Shown one piece after another: positions 50,373 through 59,801 of a DNA stretch of 64,000 nucleotides. The notes under the pieces are model-generated. The model searched no databases. It was not told where the DNA came from and saw only the letters and a program-made list of their open reading frames with translations. The translations under genes were made by a program, and so were the position numbers. Source of the DNA: Roseburia sp. (GTDB taxonomy: Bacteria > Bacillota > Clostridia > Lachnospirales > Lachnospiraceae). The stretch spans positions 227,109 through 291,108 of the forward strand of contig JAHZFL010000002.1 of the NCBI GenBank assembly GCA_019421345.1, written 5' to 3'. Position 1 is the first letter of the stretch, and each line of letters starts with the position of its first letter.

Positions 50373-50813
50373 TTAATCCTCCTCTTCATCTGACAATTCC
50401 GCCTCTGCCGGAATATGTCCAGATTCTTTCAAAAACTCAAACTGTGTCTTAGTAAACAGCAGTTTCTTCAATCCCCATATTCCATTTTTAATATTCTGCA
50501 TCAATGTTCTATTCATGCTTTCTCTCATTGACCAATTATCAGATATTCTGATTTTAGCAAATGGAGGTGGATTACCATGTGTTTTATTACATACTGGCAG
50601 ATTGTATTTACCATCATGTACTTTTACTTCTGGAATAAGTGAACATACTCCTGTAATTTGTACTCTCTCTCCGTTTAACATAGATTTACGAATTTCATCA
50701 GAATACATCCGCAGAATCTCTTTTATCATTTGATGCTTGTAATAATGGTTATCTTCACGATTACAGATTCTTGCAGCCATCTTGTTTTCATTTAATATTG
50801 AAAATCTTGACAT
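50373..50813 (-). CDS. HU-like DNA-binding protein
   Basis: 146 residues, ATG behind GGGAG. The middle part (QMIKEILRMYSDEIRKSMLN, GERVQITGVCSLIPEVKVHD, NPPPFAKIRISDNWSMRESM, NRTLMQNIKNG) follows the HU/IHF layout: two helices, GexVxIxGvGsl strand, NPPxA hairpin turn. A C-terminal extension is acidic (SDEEED). Phage HU-like proteins assist recombination or compact DNA. Placed at the right end of the element. Confidence 0.65.
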   Translation of the reverse strand: MSRFSILNENKMAARICNREDNHYYKHQMIKEILRMYSDEIRKSMLNGERVQITGVCSLIPEVKVHDGKYNLPVCNKTHGNPPPFAKIRISDNWSMRESMNRTLMQNIKNGIWGLKKLLFTKTQFEFLKESGHIPAEAELSDEEED

Positions 50814-50974
50814 TCTTATATTTCACTCCCTTCTATATGTCAATAAAATGCATCTTCAAAGAATGGTCTATACAAGCCTATATAAACCTATTTTGACGCT
50901 CTGTGTGGCTCACATAGATGTTTTAATGTTGTTAGTGTGAATTTCTTCACCTAATACATTTAGGCACTAAAATA

Positions 50975-51014
50975 AGTCCATAATCAATCATATTTCTATA
51001 ACTGATTATGGACT
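50975..51014. terminator. 12-bp perfect hairpin near the right end
   Basis: AGTCCATAATCA (50975-50986) and TGATTATGGACT (51003-51014). On the minus strand it is followed by TATTTTAG. It could stop transcripts leaving the IdeS-like gene from entering the element. Otherwise 50814-51328 holds no gene. Confidence 0.55.
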
Positions 51015-51066
51015 CATGCAGGTGTCCAAATTATTTTATTTATGGGTAATATATCAAACTCTTTCT

Positions 51067-51098
51067 GCACACAATCCTTACACAATCACTACACAAAT
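51067..51098. repeat. TACACAA-type repeats at the right end (integrase arm sites?)
   Basis: GCACACAAT, TTACACAAT and ACTACACAAAT in a row, matching the TTACTACACAAT pair at 13419-13442. Confidence 0.5.
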
Positions 51099-51249
51099 TT
51101 GCCATGAAAGTATATAGAATTATATGGAGATACGTCTTAGTTCAAAATCTCTCAAACATTGATAATATCAAGATTTATCGACATACACGAAGATACATAG
51201 AGATATATGAAAATAGCACTCAACCAACGATTCCTAATTTCATTTTTAT

Positions 51250-51295
51250 CTTTACCTGTTCAGAAAACCGCCATCTTTAGGGGTTTTATGCCTTT
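51250..51295. repeat. Candidate right attachment core
   Basis: CTTTACCTGT (51250-51259) repeats the left core exactly; then GAAAACC (51263-51269) / GGTTTT (51282-51287) and GCCTTTC, all present in the same order at 13363-13407. The AAAACC...GGTTTT pair may also serve as terminator of the IdeS-like gene. Confidence 0.5.
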
Positions 51296-51328
51296 CCTTA
51301 TTTTCTTCTACGCCCTTTTTACGTCCTT

Positions 51329-54300
51329 TTACTTTCTGACGCCTGTGACCTCATCATAATAGGCCCTTGTTCCATCCGGAAGCGTTACCCAGCCATGCGC
51401 CATAATGCCGGTAATCTGGTCATAATAATACCATGAATCATTTCTATAGTATTCACCATGTGTCATTTTCCCAGTCCATTCATCAAAATAATACCAGCCG
51501 CCATTGATGCAGCTCTCACCATGATGCATCTGACCGTCGATTTCATCATAATAAACCCATTTTCCTGCACTGCCCTCCTCAGGAATAAACACAAAGCCTT
51601 TGATCATCTCTCCAGTAACCGGATCAAACCAGTACCAGCCGCCGTAGCGCAAATCCTCACCTTTTACCATACCGCCGTTGCTGTTATAGCGCACCCATTT
51701 GCCCTCAGTACGCGCCTCATTGGTCGGGATAAATACATCCTTATCGGTTGCCATCGTACCGTCTTCGTCGAACCAGTACCATGCGTCTGTTCCCGGATCA
51801 TACACTTCCTTATCGCGTGCCATTATCCCGTGATCATACCAGTACCGTTCTCCGTTTTCCATGTGCCAGCCGTTTAATTTTTCAGGCTTATCCGGCATTA
51901 CTCCGCCCACGTCCACACGAACCTGTTCACTGTAATCCGCATTATAATTTTGATCGCCACCATAACGTGCCTGTATCTGATATGACTGCTGCGGCATCCC
52001 CTCCCATGCAAAAACTGCTGTTCCGTTTACCACAGAAGCCGCACCGATTTCCGCATATGTGCCGCCGTCGGAAGACGCCAGAAAAGTTACCGTACCCGTA
52101 GCAAAATCACCCTGCAGGGACTTACCCACAGACGCGGATAATACGACCTTTGCTGCTCCGCCATTCCCTGCCGTCTGTGTGGTCAATGCAACTGTCGCGT
52201 TTGCACGGTTTACCGGAACTGTTACCGTTTTCACCTCTCCGATAATTTTCTCATAATTCTTCAAAGTCTGACTGCTTGGTACAAAGCGCATCGTATAACC
52301 GCTGTTGGAAACAGACGGAACCTGCTCTCCATTCTCCCACACAAAGCTTCCATACTCCGTGCTTCCTCCCGCTAAGGGACTCTCCGACAGCTTCTGCCCA
52401 TAGACAAGCACGCCTGCAGTGGGATATGTGACCGTGAAAGCGTCTGCCTTTGCGACCGTGATCGTCTGGCTTGTACTGATACTGTCATATTCATCATCCC
52501 CTGCTTTAACGGCTATGATCGTTGTAGTTCCTGCACCTATAATCGTCGCCGTATTGCCTCTGATAGAAAGAACATCATTAGCACTGCAGGAGTACGTTAC
52601 TTCACCCTTGCCGCTGCCGCCTGTTGTTGCAAGAATAAAATCTGCATCGCCAAATCTTTTATCTCCCACCGGGTTAATCTCAAGTTTGCTTTGCTCCTTT
52701 TTTGGAAGATTGATGAATACGGAATTACTTGTAGCATTTTGATAGTTTTTCCCCACATTGTCAGCTGCCGGGTAAAACTCGGCAACAATCGAGCGGTTTC
52801 CAAGCGGAAGATTCGACCATGTGTAGCTAGTCTCACCATTTATAAGCGGAATCTGCTCTTTGATGACTTCATTCCCGCTCTTAATTGTAATCGTCCCGGT
52901 CGGCTTTTCACCATTCACGCCGGTTACACTAATCTTAAAATCTACCGTTCTATTTTGCTGATTTAATTTCGCCGTTAATTTTGCTCTTGCACGAGCTTTT
53001 TGAATCACAAATTGCTTCTCAGCATCTGTCGATAATTCATATCTACCTGCAGATGCTCCCTTTAGAATCACTTTTGCGCTATATGTGCCTGCATCTTTTT
53101 GTGCCCCCTCTACGAAAAGAACGGCATCATCATATGCCTCTATATTCGTTGCACGGGCAAAAGGAATCTGCGTCCTTCCGTTATAGGTAAACTCCGTAGT
53201 TCCCCATTCCAAAGCAAGTGGAATCTTTGGCGCATTCGGATCTGTCTCCAGCCTTTTTTCCCATATTTCCTGTCCAAGTGATACAATTTTTATACTGTCA
53301 ATTCGACTCCCACTTGTTCCATTCACATCTGTAGAAAGGATTGGTTGACCATTTCGGTTTTTTACCATATAACGTACCATTGCATATTGGCTTGTTTCAT
53401 CATCGGAATCTGTTAAATATACCGCACTAATCTGTCCATTATCATCATATTCTACGCCCCAAAGAGTTACAACATGACTATACGCTTTCATATCATAAGT
53501 TAAAAGGACAAGATTCCCTTCCACAAAATATTTTTTCAAATCATTGCTGAATGATTGAAAACTTCCACAATATGATCTATCTGTCACTAAGGTAGTACCA
53601 AAAATATCATAGAAAAATCCTCCCTGCTGAACAGGTCCTTTTTGCAGAAGATTATCCCTATCAGTCTCTGAATGGTTGGTTCCTCCATTTTCTTTTGGAG
53701 CATATCCATTAATAAATTGATCTACTAATATGTCTGGCCAATATCCCTCTTTTCTTTTTGAAAATTGCTTTATAAATCTCTTATAAATCTCACTGTTCTG
53801 CTGATCTATAAAAGAGTTTCTAAGCGTTTTAAGGTCTTGTTTTTTTGCATCATCCGGATATTGCGTTAAATAGCGATCGATATAGGTCGCATTTTGTTCC
53901 AGCCACCAATGAAGCGTATTGGATGCCGCTACTGCAAAGCATAAATTTTCATCCTCTACTCTTCCTATTGTTTTATTAACATCGTACCAACCTTTATTGG
54001 GTTGATACAGTGCTTTATATGTAATATAGTTCGTTCCTCCACTGCCTGAATCTTCTTCCTTGATAAAATCTGTCATTTCCGGTGGTGTAACACCTTTTGC
54101 CCAGACAATCGTCTTTAATTTCTGATCTTCTTCATTGACATATTGCGTGACCACATTGCCGTTTTGTGAGAGCTCCGCCTCTAAATTCTTCGCCGCTTCC
54201 TCATCAAACGCTTGCGCCGGCTGTACGCCTAAGTCCGTTTCCGTCTCTGCCGACGCTTTTGTTTCCTCCGCAACCGCTGCGTTTTCCTTCTCCGTTTCCT

Positions 54301-54511
54301 GCGTCTCTATTTCTTCCGTAACGATTACATTTTCCTCCGGCGCTGGCTCCGCCGGTGCCTCTGTTTCTTCCGTAACGACTATGTTTTCCTCCAGCACTGG
54401 CTCTGTCTGCCCCGTCTCCGATGCATAGACGGGCGATACTCCCATCTCAAACACCAGAACAGCTGCCAGCAACACGGCACTGTATTTTAATGTATGTTTT
54501 GCATCCATCAT
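51329..54511 (-). CDS. Secreted IdeS-like (C66) cysteine protease with Ig-like domains and choline-binding-type repeats
   Basis: 1060 residues from the ATG at 54511 behind GAGGGAG. Signal peptide, then a Glu/Thr-rich spacer with repeats of VVTEETEAPAEPAPEEN type. Residues of about 165-405 match the immunoglobulin-cleaving protease IdeS/Mac: GWYDVNK, the catalytic Cys191 in ENLCFAVAASNTLHWWLEQN, FINGY, GGFFYDIF, His346 in SHVVTLWGVEYD, and Asp368/Asp370 in YLTDSDD. Three to four Ig-like domains follow, then 20-residue aromatic repeats (GGWYWFDPVTGEMIKG) that would bind the cell wall. The organism may cleave immunoglobulins in the gut; the target is an inference. Confidence 0.88.
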   Translation of the reverse strand: MMDAKHTLKYSAVLLAAVLVFEMGVSPVYASETGQTEPVLEENIVVTEETEAPAEPAPEENVIVTEEIETQETEKENAAVAEETKASAETETDLGVQPAQAFDEEAAKNLEAELSQNGNVVTQYVNEEDQKLKTIVWAKGVTPPEMTDFIKEEDSGSGGTNYITYKALYQPNKGWYDVNKTIGRVEDENLCFAVAASNTLHWWLEQNATYIDRYLTQYPDDAKKQDLKTLRNSFIDQQNSEIYKRFIKQFSKRKEGYWPDILVDQFINGYAPKENGGTNHSETDRDNLLQKGPVQQGGFFYDIFGTTLVTDRSYCGSFQSFSNDLKKYFVEGNLVLLTYDMKAYSHVVTLWGVEYDDNGQISAVYLTDSDDETSQYAMVRYMVKNRNGQPILSTDVNGTSGSRIDSIKIVSLGQEIWEKRLETDPNAPKIPLALEWGTTEFTYNGRTQIPFARATNIEAYDDAVLFVEGAQKDAGTYSAKVILKGASAGRYELSTDAEKQFVIQKARARAKLTAKLNQQNRTVDFKISVTGVNGEKPTGTITIKSGNEVIKEQIPLINGETSYTWSNLPLGNRSIVAEFYPAADNVGKNYQNATSNSVFINLPKKEQSKLEINPVGDKRFGDADFILATTGGSGKGEVTYSCSANDVLSIRGNTATIIGAGTTTIIAVKAGDDEYDSISTSQTITVAKADAFTVTYPTAGVLVYGQKLSESPLAGGSTEYGSFVWENGEQVPSVSNSGYTMRFVPSSQTLKNYEKIIGEVKTVTVPVNRANATVALTTQTAGNGGAAKVVLSASVGKSLQGDFATGTVTFLASSDGGTYAEIGAASVVNGTAVFAWEGMPQQSYQIQARYGGDQNYNADYSEQVRVDVGGVMPDKPEKLNGWHMENGERYWYDHGIMARDKEVYDPGTDAWYWFDEDGTMATDKDVFIPTNEARTEGKWVRYNSNGGMVKGEDLRYGGWYWFDPVTGEMIKGFVFIPEEGSAGKWVYYDEIDGQMHHGESCINGGWYYFDEWTGKMTHGEYYRNDSWYYYDQITGIMAHGWVTLPDGTRAYYDEVTGVRK

Positions 54512-54632
54512 ATGTTCTCCCTCTTTCAATTTATCTTTTTAAACAAAAGTATGCTTCCGCAGGTGAAGCGCACAGTCTGCTGCAGTATTTCACTGCCGTG
54601 CCTCTCTCCGACAACGTATCTCTACAGAGTAT

Positions 54633-55280
54633 TTAGTCCCTCGTCTCCATCACAAGCAGAATCCCGCCGTCAAATTCAATTCTGGCTTCCTCCTCCACAA
54701 TCTCATTACTGATGCCAAGTGAACAAAAGCTTTGAAGCGTTACGTCCTTAAGCGGATATTTAAACCCCCGCAGTGTAAGATGCGTAACCTTGGGCGTATA
54801 AGGAAGCAGCGAAACATAGGTTCCATGCTGCTCAGATCTTTTTATGGTAATCCCACAATCTGTCATACGAAGCTTGTTCCTCTCGTTCATCATCACAATC
54901 GGCACACCGGCGGCAAGTCCGATCCCAAGCAGTCCAACATTCGCCAGCATATGATCGAGACGGCTTCCCATCGCTCCAAGCAGCATGATACTCTCCGCCC
55001 CCATTGAAACAGCAAGGCGCAGCGCCGCTTCTGTATCCGTATCATCCTTCATCGGTGAAAGTTCCTTGATCTGCACGCCCTGTTCCCGGAAGTAAGTCAG
55101 GCTTTGTGATCGTGCAGAATCAAAATCCCCAATGATGACATCCGGATTTTTGCGGAGGCGATAGAAAAAGTCCATTCCACGGTCTGCGGCGATCATCACC
55201 TCCGGCGCAGTTTCCTCGATCACCCGGCACGCAAACGTATCTGAAAGCTCTCCGCCGGCAACCACCAAAAAACGCTTCAT
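54633..55280 (-). CDS. thiN: Thiamine pyrophosphokinase
   Basis: 215 residues: AADRGMDFFYRL, DVIIGDFDSARSQ, KDDTDTEAALRLAVSMGAES and GAMGSRLDHMLANVGLL are the conserved blocks of thiamine pyrophosphokinase, which makes thiamine diphosphate from thiamine and ATP. Last of the rsmB-to-thiN gene train. Confidence 0.93.
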   Translation of the reverse strand: MKRFLVVAGGELSDTFACRVIEETAPEVMIAADRGMDFFYRLRKNPDVIIGDFDSARSQSLTYFREQGVQIKELSPMKDDTDTEAALRLAVSMGAESIMLLGAMGSRLDHMLANVGLLGIGLAAGVPIVMMNERNKLRMTDCGITIKRSEQHGTYVSLLPYTPKVTHLTLRGFKYPLKDVTLQSFCSLGISNEIVEEEARIEFDGGILLVMETRD

Positions 55281-55338
55281 TCCTACCTCCTTTCCAAAGC
55301 CCGCATAAAATATCTCTCAGCCAAAACACACCCACCAT

Positions 55339-55992
55339 TCAGGCATTTAATATCTCTAAAAAACGCTGTGTATTTTCTGTCAGCTCTCCCTGAAATACTG
55401 CGCTTCCCGCAACAATGATATTCGCTCCTGCGTCTAATACCTCTGCCACATTTTCCAAATGAATGCCCCCATCGACCTCAATATCCGTCTTTAATCCTCT
55501 CTCAAGAATCATTTCCTTCAGTCTTCGGATTTTCGGAATCGTATAGGGAATCAGCTTCTGCCCGCCAAATCCCGGATTTACCGACATGATCAGCACCATA
55601 TCTACTTTTTCCAGAACATACTCGACCGCAGACAACGGTGTTGCAGGATTTAGAGCAACTCCTGCAAGCACGCCCCGATCCTTAATGCTCTCGATCGTGC
55701 GGTCCAAATGTCTGCAGCCTTCCACATGAACAGTGATCAGATCAGCGCCCGCCTCCGCAAAGTCCGAAATGTAGCGCCCCGGCTCCTCGATCATTAAATG
55801 CACATCAAAAATCCTGTCACTGCAGGGACGCAGACTGCGGATCACCGGCATACCGAAAGAAATACTCGGTACGAACATGCCGTCCATAACATCAATATGT
55901 ACATACTGTGCGCCTGCTTCGTCCAGCTTGCGCACCTGATTTCCCAGTTCTGCAAAATCTGCCGATAAAATCGACGGCGCTAAACAGTTCAT
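55339..55992 (-). CDS. rpe: Ribulose-phosphate 3-epimerase
   Basis: 217 residues, TIM barrel: LAPSILSADFAELGNQV, YVHIDVMDGMFVPSISFG, FDVHLMIEEP, MSVNPGFGGQKLIP and IEVDGGI carry the metal-binding His/Asp residues and phosphate loop. Interconverts ribulose 5-phosphate and xylulose 5-phosphate. Confidence 0.95.
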   Translation of the reverse strand: MNCLAPSILSADFAELGNQVRKLDEAGAQYVHIDVMDGMFVPSISFGMPVIRSLRPCSDRIFDVHLMIEEPGRYISDFAEAGADLITVHVEGCRHLDRTIESIKDRGVLAGVALNPATPLSAVEYVLEKVDMVLIMSVNPGFGGQKLIPYTIPKIRRLKEMILERGLKTDIEVDGGIHLENVAEVLDAGANIIVAGSAVFQGELTENTQRFLEILNA

Positions 55993-56012
55993 TCCGTGTC
56001 CTCCTGTTCCTT

Positions 56013-56891
56013 TCAGTACCTCTTATTTTGCTTTAATTCCTCGTACAGCCGCTTATAATTTTCATAGCGCAGCGGACTGACTTTATTCTCAAAAACTGCC
56101 TGCTTCACGCCGCAATCCGGCTCTCCGATATGGCTGCAGCCCTGGAATCTGCAATATGGCTCATATGCTGCAAATTCCCGATAATACTGCTGCAGCTCCT
56201 CTTTTTCAAATCCCGGTATATTTAAGGTTGAAAACCCCGGCGTATCCATAATATAGGTATGCTCCGCAATCGGAATAATCTCCGAGTGACGCGTCGTGTG
56301 CTTTCCGCGCGCAATCTTTTTGCTGATCGCACCGGTCTCCATCTGCTTGTTCTCCTGCAAACAGTTGATGAGCGACGACTTTCCGACACCGGACGGTCCT
56401 GCGACTGCCGAGGTCTTCCCCTCCAGCAGCTTTTGCAGTCTGTCAATCCCCTCCCCCTCCTTGGCAGAGGTGAACACTACCGGATAGCCGCATGACGCAT
56501 AGATTTTTAAAAAGCTTTCCAATTCCTCCTTCTGCGCCAAATCAGCCTTATTAAAGCAGATCGTCACAGGCACCTTCTGATATTCCATCATCACCAAAAA
56601 CCTGTCCAGAAGATTAAAATTAGGCTGGGGCTTCGCCGCCGCAAAAATAATAATCGCCTGATCAATATTTGCAACCGCCGGACGTATCAATTCATTCGCC
56701 CGCGGCAGGAGCTTCTCAATATTTCCGATCCTGTCGGCTTCATTCAGTACCGTAATCTCAACCGCATCTCCAACCAGGGGTTTTCTTTTCTGGTTGCGGA
56801 AAATGCCCTTTGCCTTACATTCATAAATTCCGGACCCTGCTATGTGAACATAGTAGAATCCGGAAATTCCCTTTACAATCTTTCCCTGCAT
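56013..56891 (-). CDS. rsgA: Ribosome small-subunit GTPase RsgA
   Basis: 292 residues. Circularly permuted GTPase: NKADL (G4) precedes GPSGVGKSSLIN (G1), then DTPGFSTL (G3); the C-terminal zinc site is YEPYCRFQGCSHIGEPDCGVKQ. Acts in late 30S maturation. Same order (prkC-rsgA-rpe-thiN) as in related Firmicutes. Confidence 0.95.
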   Translation of the reverse strand: MQGKIVKGISGFYYVHIAGSGIYECKAKGIFRNQKRKPLVGDAVEITVLNEADRIGNIEKLLPRANELIRPAVANIDQAIIIFAAAKPQPNFNLLDRFLVMMEYQKVPVTICFNKADLAQKEELESFLKIYASCGYPVVFTSAKEGEGIDRLQKLLEGKTSAVAGPSGVGKSSLINCLQENKQMETGAISKKIARGKHTTRHSEIIPIAEHTYIMDTPGFSTLNIPGFEKEELQQYYREFAAYEPYCRFQGCSHIGEPDCGVKQAVFENKVSPLRYENYKRLYEELKQNKRY

Positions 56892-56903
56892 ATAATGCCC
56901 TGC

Positions 56904-59045
56904 TTATGATTCCTTGGAAAACTCAAGGTTATCCACGGTCTGATCGTTAATCTTACCGCCGTTTGCATCAAGCCATGTAACAACCAGCTTGCCGTTGCTT
57001 ACCAAAAGACCGCCCTGTGTAAACTTGACCCCCTGATCTCCGGCGTCATTGATCGGGGCAAGCGCCTGACTCTGCCACTGCTTTAAAACATTTCCCGACG
57101 TATCATAGAGGATCGCGCTCGCTCCCGATACGCCTGTGGTACCCGCCGGAAGCTTCAAGGTGACATTGCATTTATAGGTTGCCGCCGTCACCTCCTGCGA
57201 CGGCTCCGGACCCTGACTGATCGTAATTGTGATCGCAGTGCCTTTCTCCACCTTCTTTCCCGGCTCAATGCTCTGCTCCATCACGATACCTGAAGGAATC
57301 CTGTCACTGTAACCAGTCTTAACGGAAACATTAAATGCTGCAAGCTCCTGCTTTGCCTGCGCCTCCGATTTATAGGTGGTGTAAACATCCGGCACGGTCA
57401 CAGCCTCCTTGCCCTGGCTGATGCTTATGGTGATCGTATCCCCTTCCTTTGCCTTTCCGCTGGACGGATTCTGGGAGATTACCTTCCCCGCCTCAACCGT
57501 ATCGCTATAAGCATACGTCTTATTCGGCTTAAATCCGAGCTTCTCCAACGCGTTTACTGCGTCATCCTCCGATTTTCCTACCACATTCGGAATATCAAAG
57601 CTGCCCTTTCCGCTGCTGATCTTTACCTTGACCGTCTCTCCTTTGGCAATCTTTTTATTCTTTCCCGATTCCGGCTCCTGAAGCGCCACTTCTCCCTTTT
57701 CGTAATCATCCGAGGAAACCTCGCCCACATTCTCAAGCTTTAAACCAAGCTCCGCCACGATGTCCTTCGCCTCGTCAAAGGTCTTTCCCAAAAGGTCCGG
57801 CACCTCAATTTTGTCTTCCTTCTCTGTCTCACTGCTTTGCGTTGTCTGCGTACTCTGCGACGTCTGTGTCTCCGTCTCCTTTGGCTTTTTATTCGAGGAT
57901 CCAAAGCCTCCAAACAAATTGATCACGATCGCGCCGATAATGAGTACGATGACAACCGCAGCGGCAATTCCCATAATCGTGATCGCCTTTTCCATTTTAG
58001 GATTTAATTCGCCGTCGCTTTCTTCCTCATCCAGCTCGTCATCCTCCTCATCGTCGTACTCCTCGTACTCATATTCCTCCTGCAGTCTCCTTTTGCGCCT
58101 TGGACTTTCCTCCGCGCGCAGATGGATACTTCCTGTCTCCTGCTTGATCTGCCTTAAGTCATCCTCTGCGATCACCCTTGTCTTATCCTGGTTGACCGCC
58201 GGCACCATCACGACAAAATCCTCCTCCGGACTTACCAGTGCCTTACGCAAATCGGTCAGCAGCGCAGTCATCGACTCATATCTGCGATCGGGATTTTTCT
58301 GCGTACATTTTAAAATGATCTTCTCCATGCTGACAGGGAGATTCGGGGCATATGCGCTTGGAGCAACCATCTCCTCCTGCAAGTGCTGAATGGCAACCGC
58401 CACCGTCGTGTCCCCGTCAAAGGGCACGCGTCCCGTAACCATCTCATACATCACGATACCAAGTGAATAAATATCGCTCTTTCCATCCACAAATCCATTT
58501 CTTGCCTGCTCCGGTGAGGAGTAATGTACCGAGCCCATCACATCCGAGCTGATCGTATTGGAATTTGCCACGCGTGCAATGCCAAAATCAGTCACCTTCA
58601 CCTTTCCCTCGGTGGAAATGATAATATTCTGGGGCTTAATATCACGGTGGATAATTCCTTTGTGATGCGCAGCCTCAATTCCCCTGCCCACCTGTATCGC
58701 AATGCTGATCGCCTCTTTGAAGGAAAGCTGTCCTTTCTTTTCGATATATGTCTTTAAGGTGATGCCTTCGACATACTCCATCACAATATAGTGCATGCCG
58801 CTCTCGCTTCCGACATCGTAGATATTTACAATATTCGGATGCTCCAGACCTGCCGCCGACTGCGCCTCGGTACGAAACTTTGTCACAAAGTTCAGATCCT
58901 CTGAAAATTCTGCCTTTAAGACCTTGATCGCCACGTTGCGCCCAAGCGTTAAATCCATTGCTTTATAGACATCTGCCATACCGCCCGTGCCGATTTTCCC
59001 TACAATCTCATAGCGGTCCGCTACATACATTCCTATTTCTAACAT
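56904..59045 (-). CDS. prkC: PASTA-domain Ser/Thr protein kinase
   Basis: 713 residues. Kinase domain at about 10-275 with GTGGMADVYKA (P-loop), the VAIKVLK lysine, HRDIKPQN catalytic loop, DFGIA and the SPEQARNG activation segment. An acidic linker and transmembrane helix (ITIMGIAAAVVIVLIIGAIV) follow, then three PASTA domains (IEVPDLLGKTFDEAKD, FDIPNVVGKSEDDAVN, VTVPDVYTTYKSEAQA). Senses peptidoglycan fragments and controls growth and wall synthesis. Start overlaps the phosphatase stop, as is usual for this pair. Confidence 0.96.
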   Translation of the reverse strand: MLEIGMYVADRYEIVGKIGTGGMADVYKAMDLTLGRNVAIKVLKAEFSEDLNFVTKFRTEAQSAAGLEHPNIVNIYDVGSESGMHYIVMEYVEGITLKTYIEKKGQLSFKEAISIAIQVGRGIEAAHHKGIIHRDIKPQNIIISTEGKVKVTDFGIARVANSNTISSDVMGSVHYSSPEQARNGFVDGKSDIYSLGIVMYEMVTGRVPFDGDTTVAVAIQHLQEEMVAPSAYAPNLPVSMEKIILKCTQKNPDRRYESMTALLTDLRKALVSPEEDFVVMVPAVNQDKTRVIAEDDLRQIKQETGSIHLRAEESPRRKRRLQEEYEYEEYDDEEDDELDEEESDGELNPKMEKAITIMGIAAAVVIVLIIGAIVINLFGGFGSSNKKPKETETQTSQSTQTTQSSETEKEDKIEVPDLLGKTFDEAKDIVAELGLKLENVGEVSSDDYEKGEVALQEPESGKNKKIAKGETVKVKISSGKGSFDIPNVVGKSEDDAVNALEKLGFKPNKTYAYSDTVEAGKVISQNPSSGKAKEGDTITISISQGKEAVTVPDVYTTYKSEAQAKQELAAFNVSVKTGYSDRIPSGIVMEQSIEPGKKVEKGTAITITISQGPEPSQEVTAATYKCNVTLKLPAGTTGVSGASAILYDTSGNVLKQWQSQALAPINDAGDQGVKFTQGGLLVSNGKLVVTWLDANGGKINDQTVDNLEFSKES

Positions 59046-59788
59046 ATTTCATTTCCTTCCTTTGAGAATGGCTCGATCAACACGACCGTAATATTATCCT
59101 TGCCGCCATTGAGATTGGCGGTCTCCACCAGCTTCTCCGCCTCCTCAACAATATCCCGCTGCCCTAGGATGATCCGTTTGATCTCTGCATCGTCGATCAT
59201 ATTTGTCAGACCGTCCGAGCACATTAAGATCGTATCATCCCTCGTCACCTCAGCCTCAAAAAAATCTGCCGAAACCGACGTGCCGACTCCGATCGCTCTT
59301 GTAATAATATTCTTATCGGGATGCTCTCTTGCATCTTCTTTATCCATCTCGCCAAGCCGGACCATTTCCTCTACCAACGAGTGATCCCGTGTAATCTGGA
59401 CGATTTTTGACTGATTCACGACATACAGACGGCTGTCACCGACATTCGCCGTATACAGCTTCTCTCCACAGAGAGTCGCCGCAACGATCGTCGTCCCCAT
59501 TCCCGCTTTCTTTTCATCTGCTTCCGCCTCCGAAAGCAGCAGGCGGTTCGCATATGCGATCGCCTCCGAGAGAAGCGTCACAGGCTCGCTCTGCTGTGCC
59601 TGACCAATATATTCCACAATCCTCTCAACCGTAAATCTTGAGGCGTAATCTCCTGCGGCATGACCTCCCATACCGTCCGCCACCAGAAAAAGATTCGGCA
59701 GATTTCCGACTTCTGTTTCCGATGTAAACATATAGTCCTGATTTGTCTCACGCCGCCGTCCAATGTGCGTCATGGAAAACGTCTTCAT
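59039..59788 (-). CDS. prpC: PP2C-type Ser/Thr phosphatase
   Basis: 249 residues from MKTFSMTHIGRRRETNQDYM (ATG 59788, GGAGG upstream). PP2C metal ligands in VADGMGGHAAGDYAS, ILMCSDGLTNMI and GGKDNITVVLI. Reverses phosphorylation by the adjacent PASTA kinase. Confidence 0.95.
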   Translation of the reverse strand: MKTFSMTHIGRRRETNQDYMFTSETEVGNLPNLFLVADGMGGHAAGDYASRFTVERIVEYIGQAQQSEPVTLLSEAIAYANRLLLSEAEADEKKAGMGTTIVAATLCGEKLYTANVGDSRLYVVNQSKIVQITRDHSLVEEMVRLGEMDKEDAREHPDKNIITRAIGVGTSVSADFFEAEVTRDDTILMCSDGLTNMIDDAEIKRIILGQRDIVEEAEKLVETANLNGGKDNITVVLIEPFSKEGNEIC

Positions 59789-59801
59789 CTGATTCCTCCA
59801 T

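Larger units (their letters stand above)
13363..51295. mobile_element. Integrated phage/plasmid-like element of about 38 kb with private RNA polymerase, ClpX and TubRZ
   Basis: Bounded by related core sites (13363-13402 and 51250-51295), with integrase and excisionase at the left end and TACACAA-type repeats inside both ends. It is markedly AT-richer than the flanks and separates ychF from the IdeS-like gene. Contents: tyrosine integrase, Tn916-type excisionase, tape measure protein, two-barrel RNA polymerase, ClpX, TubR-TubZ, XRE repressor, Xer-type recombinase, PIN/RHH module, HNH, sigma factor, J-domain protein, HU-like protein. No capsid, portal, terminase, relaxase or conjugation ATPase gene was found. 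It could be a satellite, a phage-plasmid that integrates, or a reduced large prophage. Confidence 0.85.

Noticed and set aside
57760..58389. Plus-strand frame rich in Ser
   Set aside because: Antisense of the acidic linker and PASTA part of prkC; composition artefact.
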